Source: Clostridia bacterium
GTDB taxonomy: Bacteria; Bacillota; Clostridia; Acetivibrionales; JAFADI01
Reading direction: 5' to 3'
Length of the DNA: 55,854 nucleotides
Assembly (NCBI GenBank): GCA_026418695.1
Contig: JAOAAU010000100.1
Location: forward strand, 1 to 55,854
Shown here: in pieces, positions 34,205 to 43,397 of the stretch
Layout of the letters: the number at the start of each line of letters is the position of its first letter
How positions within the stretch are numbered: the stretch's first letter is position 1
Notes under the pieces: model-generated
What the model saw: the letters and a program-made list of their open reading frames with translations, nothing else
The model's database searches: none
Told to the model about the DNA's origin: nothing
Position numbers and translations under genes: made by a program

Positions 34205-35845
34205 CTAGCTGTTCATCTGTATCGCTGAAGCGATATTGGGTACCACCTGTTTCTTTCTTGAAACCAATCCTTTTACAAAGGTGGAGCCTCCATCTACTTC
34301 TACTTTAAATGCCTTGGAAATAATCCATTTATTCTTTCCTGCAAAAATCAATTCCGATCCTTCTTTAAATATGTCCGTTAACAGAAGAAGCATGACACTA
34401 TAATTTTTGGAGTCACAAACCTCTTCCATGTAGTCGATCAAATCTTTCCGGTATTTTTCTATACTATCCCTGTCGATGCTGTTGATCTGTCCGATCCCGA
34501 TTTTATGTTCTCCGAAATGATAGTCCTTGAAATCATTATACAGAATATCCTTTGATGATTTTCCCTCCAGTGCTGACCCGGCTTTAAACATCATCAATGC
34601 GAACGCTTCCATATCAATATCAGCAATTTTTGATAGTTTTTGGGCAATTTCCATATCCATTCGGGTACAGGTCGGTGATTTGAAATACATGGTATCCGAA
34701 ATTATAGCGGCACACATAATTCCTGCAATCTTCCTGGAGGGTTTGATACCATCTTCGAAATACTGATTGGCAATAATGGTTGAAGTGCTTCCTACCGGCT
34801 CATTTTTGAAATATACCGGGTTCATGGTCTGAATATCCCCGATCCTGTGGTGATCAATAATCTCCAATATTTCAGCTTGCTCGATTCCGTCAATGGTCTG
34901 GGATTTCTCATTGTGATCCAGCAGAATGACTTTTTTCCTTCTTTGTGAAATCAAATGATATCTGGATACAAATCCTTTGATTTTATAGTGCTCATCCACT
35001 ACCGGGTAGCTTCTGTATCTGGTCTTCAGCATCTTGGCCTGGATATCCTCAACGTAATCACCGATATCAAAGTATACCAGATCCTGATGGGTCATAATAA
35101 AGCCTACAGGGACGCTCTGATTAATAAGTCTGGAGGTGTTAAAGGTATCATGCTGAGTTGTGATTATGATGCATTTATTGCGCTCAGCCAGGCTGATGAC
35201 TTCCTTTTCCACCTGTCCGCCGCAAGTAACAATCAGGCAGGCAGCACCAAGCTCGATACTTTTTATCTGACTGTCCTCCCGGTTGCCGGTAATGACAATA
35301 TCGCCTTTTTCAACAAACGGGTCCATGCAATCACAAGTCATGGCTGCAATGACTACTTTTCCGGTCGTATTGAAATCTGATTCCCGTCCGCAGATCAGTT
35401 TCGCATCCAGGGTTTCGATGATGGTATCCAGCGGGGTCCGGCTGATCGACAGGATACTGTTCTCCATGGTATCCAGATAGTTTTTTGTGATATCTGAAAG
35501 GGTTACAATTCCGATGAGTCTTTCCTCCTCGTCTGCTACGGGAAGAACCTTGACATTGTTTTTCTTCATGATGGACCAGGCCGTTTTTATGGATATATCC
35601 GGGGATACCGGGCTGACAACATCAAACTCAAGATCCGATACCTGGGTCTTGACATCCATCATAATGCTCGGGACATCCACTCCGAAATATTTTAGTACAA
35701 ACTGCGTCTCCCGATTGACTTCTCCCAGTCTTAGGGGAATTGTGTCCAAACCTTTTTTCTTTTTATACTCGGAATATGCGATGGCCGCACAGATGGAATC
35801 GGTATCAGGATTCTTGTGACCGGTAATGTAAATGGTATTTTGCAT
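34205..35845 (-). CDS. CBS-DRTGG family II (manganese) inorganic pyrophosphatase
   Basis: The 546-residue protein has the DHH phosphoesterase core split by regulatory domains. The N-terminal metal site is GHKNPDTDSI (His10, Asp14, Asp16), followed by CBS (about 70-130), DRTGG (about 140-245) and a second CBS region (about 250-305). The core resumes with LLDHNEKS and IIDHHRIGD and ends in a DHHA2 domain. Related clostridial CBS-PPases with DRTGG are regulated by adenine nucleotides and diadenosine polyphosphates. It hydrolyses pyrophosphate in the cytoplasm. It ends 49 bases before the gene at 33601. Confidence 0.93.
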   Translation of the reverse strand: MQNTIYITGHKNPDTDSICAAIAYSEYKKKKGLDTIPLRLGEVNRETQFVLKYFGVDVPSIMMDVKTQVSDLEFDVVSPVSPDISIKTAWSIMKKNNVKVLPVADEEERLIGIVTLSDITKNYLDTMENSILSISRTPLDTIIETLDAKLICGRESDFNTTGKVVIAAMTCDCMDPFVEKGDIVITGNREDSQIKSIELGAACLIVTCGGQVEKEVISLAERNKCIIITTQHDTFNTSRLINQSVPVGFIMTHQDLVYFDIGDYVEDIQAKMLKTRYRSYPVVDEHYKIKGFVSRYHLISQRRKKVILLDHNEKSQTIDGIEQAEILEIIDHHRIGDIQTMNPVYFKNEPVGSTSTIIANQYFEDGIKPSRKIAGIMCAAIISDTMYFKSPTCTRMDMEIAQKLSKIADIDMEAFALMMFKAGSALEGKSSKDILYNDFKDYHFGEHKIGIGQINSIDRDSIEKYRKDLIDYMEEVCDSKNYSVMLLLLTDIFKEGSELIFAGKNKWIISKAFKVEVDGGSTFVKGLVSRKKQVVPNIASAIQMNS

Positions 35846-36007
35846 TTTATCACCTTTTGAAATGAAATGTTATGCTGATTTGATTCGGTATTCTGGAATT
35901 CAAAAACCAGCGGGATCTGTTCAGCAAATTTTTCTATCTTTCCTTTTGCTATCTTATAGTACCATATATTATCATCGTTATCCAGTAATCCATCAATATT
36001 ACCTGCA

Positions 36008-36040
36008 AAAGAAAATCCTACAGTGCTTTACACTGTAGGA
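36008..36040 (-). terminator. Intrinsic terminator after the coiled-coil gene
   Basis: Read leftward, TCCTACAGTG and CACTGTAGGA form a perfect 10-bp stem over a 5-base loop followed by TTTTC, just after the stop at 36049. Confidence 0.85.
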
Positions 36041-36048
36041 CCTCTGAA

Positions 36049-36444
36049 TTAATCCATAAACTTCAGCTGTTCCCGTCTGTGTTCCTGCTTTTCAGTAGTT
36101 TTCTCCAAAGAGAACTGGTCCATGTGCGCGGAATGGTGCTGCAGGTAATGCTCGGTGAATTCAAGATTTCTCTTTAAGTTGGCCTTCTCGTCCACCTCAT
36201 TATGTTTACCCTGAGTGATGATATTCTTGAGGTTTTCCATCCGAGCCTCTCTTTCCTCCTGGATCTTCAGTGAGTGCTTCAGGTTTTCAAGTCTGGTAAT
36301 ATCGGAATGCTGTTCCAGATGCCGTTGTGTTCTCACATAACGGTTGTTGAGTTCCAGCAGTGCCTCGATACGCCTTGCGTTGGCTTCTTGATTTTCTTTC
36401 TGGCTGTCCACCGCTTGCTCTTCAGGTCTCATTTCATGATCCAT
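36049..36444 (-). CDS. Highly charged coiled-coil hypothetical protein
   Basis: The 131-residue protein is rich in Glu, Lys, Arg, His and Gln and forms long helices (RRIEALLELNNRYVRTQRHL ... KIQEEREARMENLKNII). It has no membrane span or signal. No family was recognised. The ATG at 36444 is chosen because GGAGGAGGG lies about 8 bases upstream. It has its own terminator, so it is a single-gene transcript. Function unknown; a structural or spore-associated role would be a guess. Confidence 0.65.
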   Translation of the reverse strand: MDHEMRPEEQAVDSQKENQEANARRIEALLELNNRYVRTQRHLEQHSDITRLENLKHSLKIQEEREARMENLKNIITQGKHNEVDEKANLKRNLEFTEHYLQHHSAHMDQFSLEKTTEKQEHRREQLKFMD

Positions 36445-36967
36445 TTTCCATCCCTCCTCCAAATACATCGGTAACGAATTTGGTAGCCGCCATAGATTTC
36501 AGAGTGATCGATGAAGTTTTCTAAGATGATAGTAAGGAAATATTGAAAAAACTTCACTCACTATAATCAAACATAGTTTTCCCGCCTTTAAAGAATTGAA
36601 GTACTGAAATTTTTTCAAATTATTTGTTCATTTATAGTTACTCATTCTCCAAGTATAGTCACTCATTCTCCAAGTTTTGTATTTTTATATCCCTTAATCA
36701 AAACCATATTGAACGCTAAAGAGGATCTACATTACCAATTTTTTCGCGCTTCAAAACCCTTGATTTGTTTCACACAAACACGAACACTTAAAGTTCCGGA
36801 GACTCGTCCAATAAACGATACAAAATAGTTTCTTATTTTGTGCGAATAGCAACCTTGCATTTCCGGCCTGACCTGAGAGTCTCCATTACATTATAGGTTA
36901 AATCCGTATCATTGTTCTCTGAAGTGCAGCGGGTCCGCGTAGCCAGACACCGCCACAGAGGCGGCGC
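36445..36967. other. 523-base non-coding region with repeats
   Basis: The AT-rich left half contains a 21-base tandem duplication (36634-36675). Between 36798 and 36884 an inverted repeat (GGAGACTC and GAGTCTCC) and a pair of TTCCGG motifs recur. The last 60 bases are GC-rich with CCGCC-GGCGG pairing (about 36940-36965) just after the GNAT stop. No gene was recognised. Confidence 0.5.
36634..36675. repeat. 21-bp tandem duplication
   Basis: Two adjacent 21-base copies, ATAGTTACTCATTCTCCAAG plus T and its copy with TC for TT, differ at one base. Confidence 0.85.
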
Positions 36968-37402
36968 TTATAAATACTTCTTAAATCCTTGCACAAGATC
37001 GAGTGAATAACCTACAGATTCATAAAATTTATGCGCCTCTTTCCTTTGCGCGTTTGAAACAAACATTGTATAATAACAATTTCTTTCTCGTCCCATTTCT
37101 TCAATCTTATATAGCAATTCCTTCCCTACTCCTTTTCCCCTCATCCTTGAATCAACAACAACATTCTCAATAACCATAAAAGGCCTGCACGCTCCAACAA
37201 TATCATGACATATAATCCCCATTAAAGTTCCGACAAGTTTCCTACCGTATTTTGCTCCAAGAACAATGTAGTCCGGGTTAGACTTCATCCATTTAAAGTT
37301 TTCTAGCATTTTCCCTGAGTCAGTTTTACTCCCGGAAAGTTCCTCGTAGAGGTTGGATAATTCTTCCAAGTCATCAAGTTCAACTTGGCTTATAACTATC
37401 AA
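36968..37402 (-). CDS. GNAT-family N-acetyltransferase
   Basis: The 144-residue protein has the GNAT fold with the acetyl-CoA loop in VVDSRMRGKGVGKELLYKI (R-x-x-G-x-G) and the C-terminal YESVGYSLD motif. The substrate is unknown; position among single accessory genes gives no clue. It is 48 bases downstream of the methyltransferase gene on the same strand, so they may share a transcript. The end is followed by a GC-rich hairpin. Confidence 0.85.
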   Translation of the reverse strand: MIVISQVELDDLEELSNLYEELSGSKTDSGKMLENFKWMKSNPDYIVLGAKYGRKLVGTLMGIICHDIVGACRPFMVIENVVVDSRMRGKGVGKELLYKIEEMGRERNCYYTMFVSNAQRKEAHKFYESVGYSLDLVQGFKKYL

Positions 37403-37450
37403 AATATCAACTCCTTAGAATATTTATACACGATCATGGCTTTCTATTGC

Positions 37451-38365
37451 TTATTTTTTCATCGCCAAACAATAATTCACATTATCAAAGGCGGTTATAG
37501 GATGCTTTGGATTAGATTGGTTAAATGTTTTAAAATACTTCTCTGTTATTTCATCCGGAGTTAAGTGCTCACAGATCACGAAACTGCTATCCGTCAATAA
37601 TTTCTCCATTTCAGAATAAGAGTAGCTCGAAAACATTTTTTCGTTCGCTGCGCTGGCCATAGCTATTTGCTTTTTAACTCGGTCTCCTGCTTCTGGGGTA
37701 TAAGTCTTCTCATCTGGATAATCAAAAACAATACTACTTCCTTTTGGCACAATTTCTGAAATTGTATTCATCAGCTGTGTAAAATTTTGCTTAGTCAAAT
37801 AATAACTTATTCCAAGTAAACTGCAAAAACTTATTTTATTTTGATCAAATTCTGAATAGCCAGTTAAATTTCTTTCCCAAGTGTCTTCTGTAAAATCTAC
37901 AGGTATACAATGTAGATTTATGGGCATTCCTGATATAACTGATTGAACACGTTTTTGCTTGTCATAAGCAGTAGTCATGTGATCAAGTTCAAAAATTTGA
38001 ATCCCTGATGCCCAGTCTGGCTGACGATATGCAAATGTATCATATCCGGCTGCAAAAATCAGATATTGCTTAGCTCCAATTTTGACAGCATCTTCAAGAG
38101 ATCTTTCTGCAAATGCTGCTCTTCCAAGCGGTGAAGGAGATAACTGATTATCTACAATCCAACGCAAAGCTTCGTCGTCTGTCCCCTCAAAAGATGGGTT
38201 GAAGAACTTGATACCTTTTGACATACTACTAGCAATTTGTTCATATTCACTCTGAGAGAGAATATCCTTTGCCAAATAATCATCAAATACTTTTACAGAA
38301 TTCTGAATTGAATGATATGCTCTTGAAAATGCACTTACTAATGCAGTCATACTTTTTTGTTCCAT
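37451..38365 (-). CDS. LCMT-family class I SAM-dependent methyltransferase
   Basis: The 304-residue protein matches the leucine carboxyl methyltransferase/PPM family of SAM enzymes. The SAM-binding motif is YLIFAAGYDTFAYR, with the acidic partner FELDHMTTAYDKQKR. ATG at 38365 is preferred: AGAGGTGAT lies just upstream, whereas the frame beyond has no site. Bacterial members methylate carboxylates or natural-product intermediates. No biosynthetic partner is evident beyond the GNAT gene just downstream. Confidence 0.82.
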   Translation of the reverse strand: MEQKSMTALVSAFSRAYHSIQNSVKVFDDYLAKDILSQSEYEQIASSMSKGIKFFNPSFEGTDDEALRWIVDNQLSPSPLGRAAFAERSLEDAVKIGAKQYLIFAAGYDTFAYRQPDWASGIQIFELDHMTTAYDKQKRVQSVISGMPINLHCIPVDFTEDTWERNLTGYSEFDQNKISFCSLLGISYYLTKQNFTQLMNTISEIVPKGSSIVFDYPDEKTYTPEAGDRVKKQIAMASAANEKMFSSYSYSEMEKLLTDSSFVICEHLTPDEITEKYFKTFNQSNPKHPITAFDNVNYCLAMKK

Positions 38366-38908
38366 ATAATTATCACCTCTAATATTTAATACCATTTCAT
38401 TATCAATAATATAAGACTTGTAATTTTCCATATTTTATGGTATAGTAAGATTAGAAAAAATAATTTACAAAGTCGTCACACCTAAGTGATGACTTTTTTT
38501 ATTATCATGACAATTAAGGTTATATTTTGATTATTTTTACGAGCCTATCAATTTTACAAATGACTCACTATTTAGGTGCCTTGACGAAATATTTGGTCTG
38601 AATTCACCATAGATAAACTGCTTTTTACTAACAAAATTACTATTCTTTTTTATTTCAAATTATATAGGACTATATCTCTTACCCCATGCTTTATGTGAAC
38701 GAGACTACTCATAGCAGACAAAACTCCAGATATCCTACTTTATTTCAAATAAACCGATCGTTATTGCGAGGCCTTTTTCCATTCGCCCAAAACCATCACG
38801 TAATTGAACACTACCTTGCACAAATTTATTCTATTCTTGGTATAGTGACTTTCTTAATAACGAAGACTAATCATATACACCAATTAAAATTTGAGGAGGA
38901 GAATGAGA
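38366..38908. other. 543-base intergenic region with an orphan terminator hairpin
   Basis: The region is AT-rich and separates two divergent genes. It contains a rightward-looking terminator at 38467-38500 with no gene before it. A possible rightward promoter (TTGAAC, 17 bases, TATTCT, near 38802-38830) leads to the zinc-ribbon gene. No gene is supported. Confidence 0.5.
38467..38500 (+). terminator. Orphan terminator-like hairpin
   Basis: AAGTCGTCAC and GTGATGACTT pair (one G-U) over a 6-base loop, followed by seven T residues. No rightward gene precedes it. Confidence 0.6.
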
Positions 38909-39205
38909 TTGAATAATATTGCTCATTTGGTTTGCCCTTCCTGCAAACGTGTCAGTTTTTCTTTAAAATATGAAGCGACTTATGTATATTCCTACGTCAT
39001 CGATGGAGATGCTCCCGGACGCAGAAACAAATTGGAACTGCTCCCTTTCATGTTTGATAACCGTGAGCAAAAGGAAGCAAAACAATTTCTTGAATGCAAT
39101 GAATGTGGCCTTCAGGTTCCCTGTTATTTTGACAAGGACAATCGGATGATGGATTTTGCCTCACTGCAGCATGAATTGAATATTCATCATATTCAGGATC
39201 AATAA
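38909..39205 (+). CDS. Zinc-ribbon hypothetical protein
   Basis: The 98-residue protein has a CPSC pair near the N-terminus and a CNECG pair near residue 70, making a zinc-ribbon-like four-cysteine site (HLVCPSCKRVSF ... FLECNECGLQVPC). No family was recognised. TTG at 38909 is preferred over the ATG at 38903, because GAGGAGG is 9 bases from the former and only about 2 from the latter. Single gene, divergent from the methyltransferase. Confidence 0.6.
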   Translation: MNNIAHLVCPSCKRVSFSLKYEATYVYSYVIDGDAPGRRNKLELLPFMFDNREQKEAKQFLECNECGLQVPCYFDKDNRMMDFASLQHELNIHHIQDQ

Positions 39206-39231
39206 CTCCTAAAGCATCTGTTGGACGGAAA

Positions 39232-39849
39232 TCATTTCTTCATCCCTGCGGTTGCTATATAAATTACGAATCGTTCCTTTCCGTCCAGCTCCAGCAGGTC
39301 GTTCAGCTTATCATCATTGTATGCAGCGATAGCACAAACCCCTGCTCCAATGGATTCAGCGCTAAGGTATAAGTTCTGGCAGACATGTCCTGCATCCAAA
39401 TGCAAGTATTTATAGGATCTTTCCCGGTATCTTTCCGCCATTTTGGAATAAACGGCAACCCAGATAAAGGTTACGGCACTTTCCTGAACAAATCTCTGAT
39501 TCAGGCAGGCTTTTGTGATGTCCTTTGCGATATGTTCTCTATCATTGAATAAAGAAAGTTTATGCTCCGTATCTAAGAACTTATATAATGCCGGCTCGAT
39601 TCCTTCAACACGGTTGATCAGCAGGTATGTTTCAAAGGCATGACGGGCACCTGCAGAGGGAACGGTTCTAAAAGTGATGGAATTTGGTAGAATCTCCTTG
39701 ATTCCCCGTGTACACCAGAGCAGATATGAAAGTTCCTCCAAGGAAAGCGGAGTATTCGAATAGTCGCGGATGCTAGTCCTGTTTTCCAGCACATTTCTCA
39801 GATCGGTATGGCCCAATTTTATTTCTCCGGGTTTTGGTAAGTCTACCAT
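39232..39849 (-). CDS. SagB/ThcOx-type nitroreductase-fold oxidoreductase
   Basis: The 205-residue protein has the SagB-type signature: RTSIRDYSNTPLSLEELSYLLW ... TVPSAGARHAFETYLL ... LDAGHVCQNLYLSAES. SagB enzymes are FMN-dependent and oxidise azolines to azoles in RiPP pathways, but many stand alone with unknown substrates. This copy has no YcaO cyclodehydratase or precursor peptide nearby. It converges on the zinc-ribbon gene. A ribosome-binding site (GGGAGG) precedes the ATG. Confidence 0.85.
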   Translation of the reverse strand: MVDLPKPGEIKLGHTDLRNVLENRTSIRDYSNTPLSLEELSYLLWCTRGIKEILPNSITFRTVPSAGARHAFETYLLINRVEGIEPALYKFLDTEHKLSLFNDREHIAKDITKACLNQRFVQESAVTFIWVAVYSKMAERYRERSYKYLHLDAGHVCQNLYLSAESIGAGVCAIAAYNDDKLNDLLELDGKERFVIYIATAGMKK

Positions 39850-39968
39850 GATTGATTGCCTCCCTGTTGATTCCCTTATCGACGGATAGCTAGACTTTGG
39901 CTTTCATTACTTTGCTGAATGCCATAAAGATGCTTTTAGTATTCTCAAGGATGTTCCTCAATATTTAC

Positions 39969-40346
39969 TTATTCAACTTTTGCAGGTGTTCCCTGATGAA
40001 AAACAATCTGCCACTTGTCCCTGTTTTTCTTCCAGATGGAACTTCTCAAGGAGTATTTTATATTTTTTCCCCCTTCACTTCGCTGAACAATCCTGTAGGT
40101 TGCCAAGGCAACGTCCGCTGATAATAATTTTACCTGGAAATCAAATATCTGCGCTTGAAAAGCCTGTGATCCCTGAAGTGCATCTATCATTTCCTGCCTG
40201 TCGTACATCCGGCCTGAACTTCCAAACTCAGTGAAATCATCTGCGATCAACGCATCAAGCTCATCTAAAGATTTTCGGAATTCCGGTTTCAAAAGCTTTT
40301 CCTCGAGTTTTCGAAGTTGGTCACTCAGTAAAGGCTGTTTATCCAT
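39969..40346 (-). CDS. NTF2-like (DUF4440) protein
   Basis: The 125-residue protein fits the cone-shaped NTF2-like fold: LDELDALIADDFTEFGSSGR, YDRQEMIDAL, VALATYRIVQR and WQIVFHQGTP. DUF4440 proteins often act in ketosteroid-like or unknown catalysis. ATG at 40346 is chosen for the AAAGGAG 8 bases upstream. It is a single gene flanked by accessory genes on the same strand. Confidence 0.8.
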   Translation of the reverse strand: MDKQPLLSDQLRKLEEKLLKPEFRKSLDELDALIADDFTEFGSSGRMYDRQEMIDALQGSQAFQAQIFDFQVKLLSADVALATYRIVQRSEGGKNIKYSLRSSIWKKNRDKWQIVFHQGTPAKVE

Positions 40347-40447
40347 TCTTTCTCCTTTTATCATAACAAATGAGGTTCATTTCCTTACTAACCATTTTGA
40401 GATAAGCTGTTATTGGCATTCTCCCCAATCAGGATCATTCCGATCGC

Positions 40448-41296
40448 TTAGAATCCGAAAAAGAACCTTGTGAAATCAATAAACCAGTGAAATGAAATCG
40501 CTGTTTCCAAATTTCTCTTCCACTGAAGCCATGCCATCGGCAGTCCAAAAAGAAGACTTGTAGCGACCAGCATAAATACCGCAGCCCCCGGATTCATCAT
40601 GAACAAATCCGGCAAGTGGTTTAAACTGTGTGGAACAACCCCAAGGAAGGTAGCAATAAAAAAAATCATTCGCTTGCTTGCAGTCCCTTTTAACGAATAC
40701 ACACATACTGCCATGATAAAGAACCGAAAGATGATTTCCTCTGATATTCCGGGATTCAATGCAAAAAAGGCAGATGAAAAAATGTTCTCAAATTCAACGA
40801 TTCCGTTCGTAAAATAAAAGTATAGATTGTTCAAAATACATAAAGGAAGGCTGAAAGCAATCCCCCATAGAATGGACCCAAGGATCCTTTTCGTTCCGCC
40901 TTCAAAAACAGCAATCCTGAATTCACTTGCCTCTTTAAACAGAATTACTCCTGCAAGTAAGGTGAAAATGATGATAAATCCTTCTTCAATTGCATTCACA
41001 AGGCCACCGATTCTGAAATAGATGCTCAGGCCGTTGATCAAAGCAAGAATCACTGCTGTACCTATCGCTCTGAAATCAACATCCTTCCGTTTGAATATTA
41101 GAATTACAAGAGCACTCAGCCCAACCACCTGTTCTGACCAGCCCCAAATCCTTGAAATGTAATTGTTGTAATGATGAACCACACTAAAAGTCAATGGTGT
41201 TAATAGATTCAAAGCATATAATCCTATATAGGCAATAATAATTAGGGAGACCACGAACCAACCCTTGTTTTTCTTTACTGATGCAACCTCACTCAT
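40448..41296 (-). CDS. CPBP-family intramembrane glutamic protease
   Basis: The 282-residue membrane protein has about eight spans and the CPBP (Rce1-like) active-site motifs: EEIIFR (Glu186, Glu187, Arg191), H-x-x-x-H in PHSLNHLPD (His223, His227) and HWFID near the C-terminus. Bacterial members act as intramembrane proteases in bacteriocin self-immunity or peptide processing. The SagE immunity protease of streptolysin S loci is of this family, and a SagB-like gene lies 0.6 kb away, but no bacteriocin genes are seen. Confidence 0.85.
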   Translation of the reverse strand: MSEVASVKKNKGWFVVSLIIIAYIGLYALNLLTPLTFSVVHHYNNYISRIWGWSEQVVGLSALVILIFKRKDVDFRAIGTAVILALINGLSIYFRIGGLVNAIEEGFIIIFTLLAGVILFKEASEFRIAVFEGGTKRILGSILWGIAFSLPLCILNNLYFYFTNGIVEFENIFSSAFFALNPGISEEIIFRFFIMAVCVYSLKGTASKRMIFFIATFLGVVPHSLNHLPDLFMMNPGAAVFMLVATSLLFGLPMAWLQWKRNLETAISFHWFIDFTRFFFGF

Positions 41297-41315
41297 ACTT
41301 CCCTCTCATTCAGCC

Positions 41316-42053
41316 TTATTTGGCCTGCATAATATAAAATGCATAGCTGTAATAGCTGCTATATTTTTTGAATATTTCAATTTCCTTGGTTTCATCATTT
41401 AAAAGCTTCTCAGCTTCCCTATTTCCCTTATATTTTTCTTGCAATCTTTCGATTCTCTTGGTTAAAGGAGCGTAATAACCATCCCACCAATCCGATTCGG
41501 GAAGAATATAAAGCCCAATAGTATCATATCCGCATGTATCCATGATCTTTAAGTTTTCATTGACCGAGCGTATCCCTGGGTAAGCTTCTTGCCAAAATTT
41601 CAGTGGCTCCTCCGGAACTGTAGATTTTAACCAGGAAATCTCAGAAACTGCAATGATTCCGTTACGCTTTAAAAATTTCTTCCACTCTTTCAGTCCCTTC
41701 TCAAAGCCCATGATATAGATCGCACCTTCCGACCAGATCATATTAAAGGATTCTTTTTCAAAGGGTAAATCAAACATGGAACCATGAACGGTTTTGACTT
41801 TATCAGTAAGTCGTTCTTTCTGAATGTTTTTATTTAATACGTCCAAAAACGGTTGATGGAAATCCAATGCTATGATGTCACCTTGTGTGGATTTTGCAAG
41901 CTCGATGGTCTGCATGCCGGGGCCACACCCCACATCCAGGATTCTAGGTATTTCAGGAAATTCATGAATCATACTGAAAACCTTTCTTGTGGTTTCATTG
42001 CTTCCTGGTCCTTCCCTGGGAATATCCTGATGGATTTCAAAGAAAATATCCAT
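41316..42053 (-). CDS. Class I SAM-dependent methyltransferase
   Basis: The 245-residue protein has the SAM loop (ILDVGCGPGMQTIELAK), the acidic residue in IIALDFHQPFLD, and GSMFDLPFEKESFNMIWSEG. This is the plan of small-molecule methyltransferases. The substrate is unknown. ATG at 42053 is set by GGAGGAGA, 6-13 bases upstream. It lies 19 bases before the CPBP gene and may be co-transcribed with it. Confidence 0.85.
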   Translation of the reverse strand: MDIFFEIHQDIPREGPGSNETTRKVFSMIHEFPEIPRILDVGCGPGMQTIELAKSTQGDIIALDFHQPFLDVLNKNIQKERLTDKVKTVHGSMFDLPFEKESFNMIWSEGAIYIMGFEKGLKEWKKFLKRNGIIAVSEISWLKSTVPEEPLKFWQEAYPGIRSVNENLKIMDTCGYDTIGLYILPESDWWDGYYAPLTKRIERLQEKYKGNREAEKLLNDETKEIEIFKKYSSYYSYAFYIMQAK

Positions 42054-42472
42054 ATGTCTCCTCCTATTAAGCTTTTTTCTATGGTCAATGTACCTTGTCA
42101 CAAGGATACAAACAGCTTCAAATAATGGCTCATAATTCCATAACATTATAGTATTCTATTCCATGTTACTTTTTCCTGCTTAATATGTACATAATAATTG
42201 ATGAACACATCCTTGCTCAGCTATATCTTTCTGCGGATTAGGTATCCGGCAATGCAAATAACCTAAATAATGGGTAATGCGATTTCTAATAGAGGCATCA
42301 TTATTACGGCATTTTGCTCAACTCATCTCAATCCATAATTCTTTTACAGTTATTATACGTGCAAACTCGGAAGATTTCTTAATTCAGATACAAAAAAGGA
42401 GCCAACAACAAACAACTCTTCCTTGTCCCTTTGCTGGTCTCCTATCACGGTTAGATTCATTATTCCTTTTCC
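42054..42472. other. 419-base intergenic region
   Basis: This AT-rich stretch holds the terminator of the MBL gene (42392-42443). No other gene, repeat or regulatory consensus was recognised. Confidence 0.5.
42392..42443 (-). terminator. Terminator after the MBL-fold gene
   Basis: Read leftward, AGGAGACCA and TGGCTCCT pair (one bulge) over a long loop and are followed by TTTTT, shortly after the stop at 42473. Confidence 0.6.
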
Positions 42473-43288
42473 TTATTGCACATATTTTCCTTGATCAGGA
42501 ATTGCAAGCTTATCAAAATTCCTAGCCAGTTCTTTCAGTTCATTGGTTAGCTTTTCACCGGACAATGGTAATCCATGGCTGCTGATCACCACCTGAGGGT
42601 TTAATGCTTCCAATTGTTTTACCGAGTCCCAGGCTGCCTTCCAGTCCGTTGTGAAATACGCCGGCGGACCATGGACTTCCTGTTTTTTCGTGAGTACAGC
42701 CATCGCTGATTCTTGCTTGACAGTTGTAAACGCATCTCCGGCAATCAACACCCGGTCTCTTTCCCGGAATAAAGAAATATGGCCCGCCGTGTGACCTGGG
42801 GTATGAATCCACTGCCATCCCGGCATAAAGGGAATATTTCCGTCTCTTGGCAACGCAATGACCTGATCTCCCAGATTGATCCCCTGGTTGGGATATACAG
42901 GAGAAATCGCAGCCATTAAACCTCCCCCAACGCTGGGATCAGGGGGTGGATAATCCGCTTTCCCGGTAAGATACGGCAATTCGCTCTCATGAGCATATAC
43001 AGGAATATTCCACCGCTTCATCAACCCCGTCACTGCCCCGATATGGTCAAAGTGTCCATGGGTTAAAACAATGGCTTTGGGAGGACTATTCTCACCAAAA
43101 CTTTTTTCTGCAGCTTGCAATATCTTTCCTTCCGAATTTCCCACCCCTGTATCGACTAGTACCCATTCATCTTTATTTCCTATCAGACAGACGTTTACAA
43201 TCATTACAGGCAGACAAAGGATATCCCCTGCTACGATCGGTCCTATATCGGTTTGTTGAATAACTGTCTCCCGCATTTCAAAACTCAT
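42473..43288 (-). CDS. MBL-fold metallo-hydrolase
   Basis: The 271-residue protein is a metallo-beta-lactamase-fold enzyme with the HGHFDHIG motif (His77, His79, Asp81, His82), HTPGHTAGHIS and AGDAF. These form a di-metal site. Family members include thioesterases, glyoxalase II-like enzymes and lactonases; the substrate cannot be assigned. AAGGAGG precedes the ATG by about 7 bases. It is a single gene with its own terminator. Confidence 0.85.
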   Translation of the reverse strand: MSFEMRETVIQQTDIGPIVAGDILCLPVMIVNVCLIGNKDEWVLVDTGVGNSEGKILQAAEKSFGENSPPKAIVLTHGHFDHIGAVTGLMKRWNIPVYAHESELPYLTGKADYPPPDPSVGGGLMAAISPVYPNQGINLGDQVIALPRDGNIPFMPGWQWIHTPGHTAGHISLFRERDRVLIAGDAFTTVKQESAMAVLTKKQEVHGPPAYFTTDWKAAWDSVKQLEALNPQVVISSHGLPLSGEKLTNELKELARNFDKLAIPDQGKYVQ

Positions 43289-43373
43289 GTTATTGCCTCC
43301 TTAGCAACTTACGTACCTGGTTTATTTCATTGCAACGTTATTTTTTCTATTGATAATAAGCACAGCGGAATAA

Positions 43374-43391
43374 GGTAGCCTTTCGGCTACC
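43374..43391 (-). terminator. Short hairpin after the CBM-like gene
   Basis: Read leftward, GGTAGCC and GGCTACC pair over GAAA and are followed by TTATTCC, 7 bases after the stop. The stem is strong but the T run is weak. Confidence 0.6.
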
Positions 43392-43397
43392 CTAAGC

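Noticed and set aside
36634..36675. CRISPR repeat
   Set aside because: Only two adjacent copies without spacers; it is a simple tandem duplication.
38686..38916. 76-codon rightward open frame before the zinc-ribbon gene
   Set aside because: No ribosome-binding site, and it runs into the Shine-Dalgarno region of the zinc-ribbon gene; composition does not look like a protein.
39232..41296. RiPP (thiazole/oxazole-modified) cluster based on SagB-like and CPBP genes
   Set aside because: No YcaO cyclodehydratase, no SagC/D partner and no precursor peptide with a core were found nearby; the genes are in single units.
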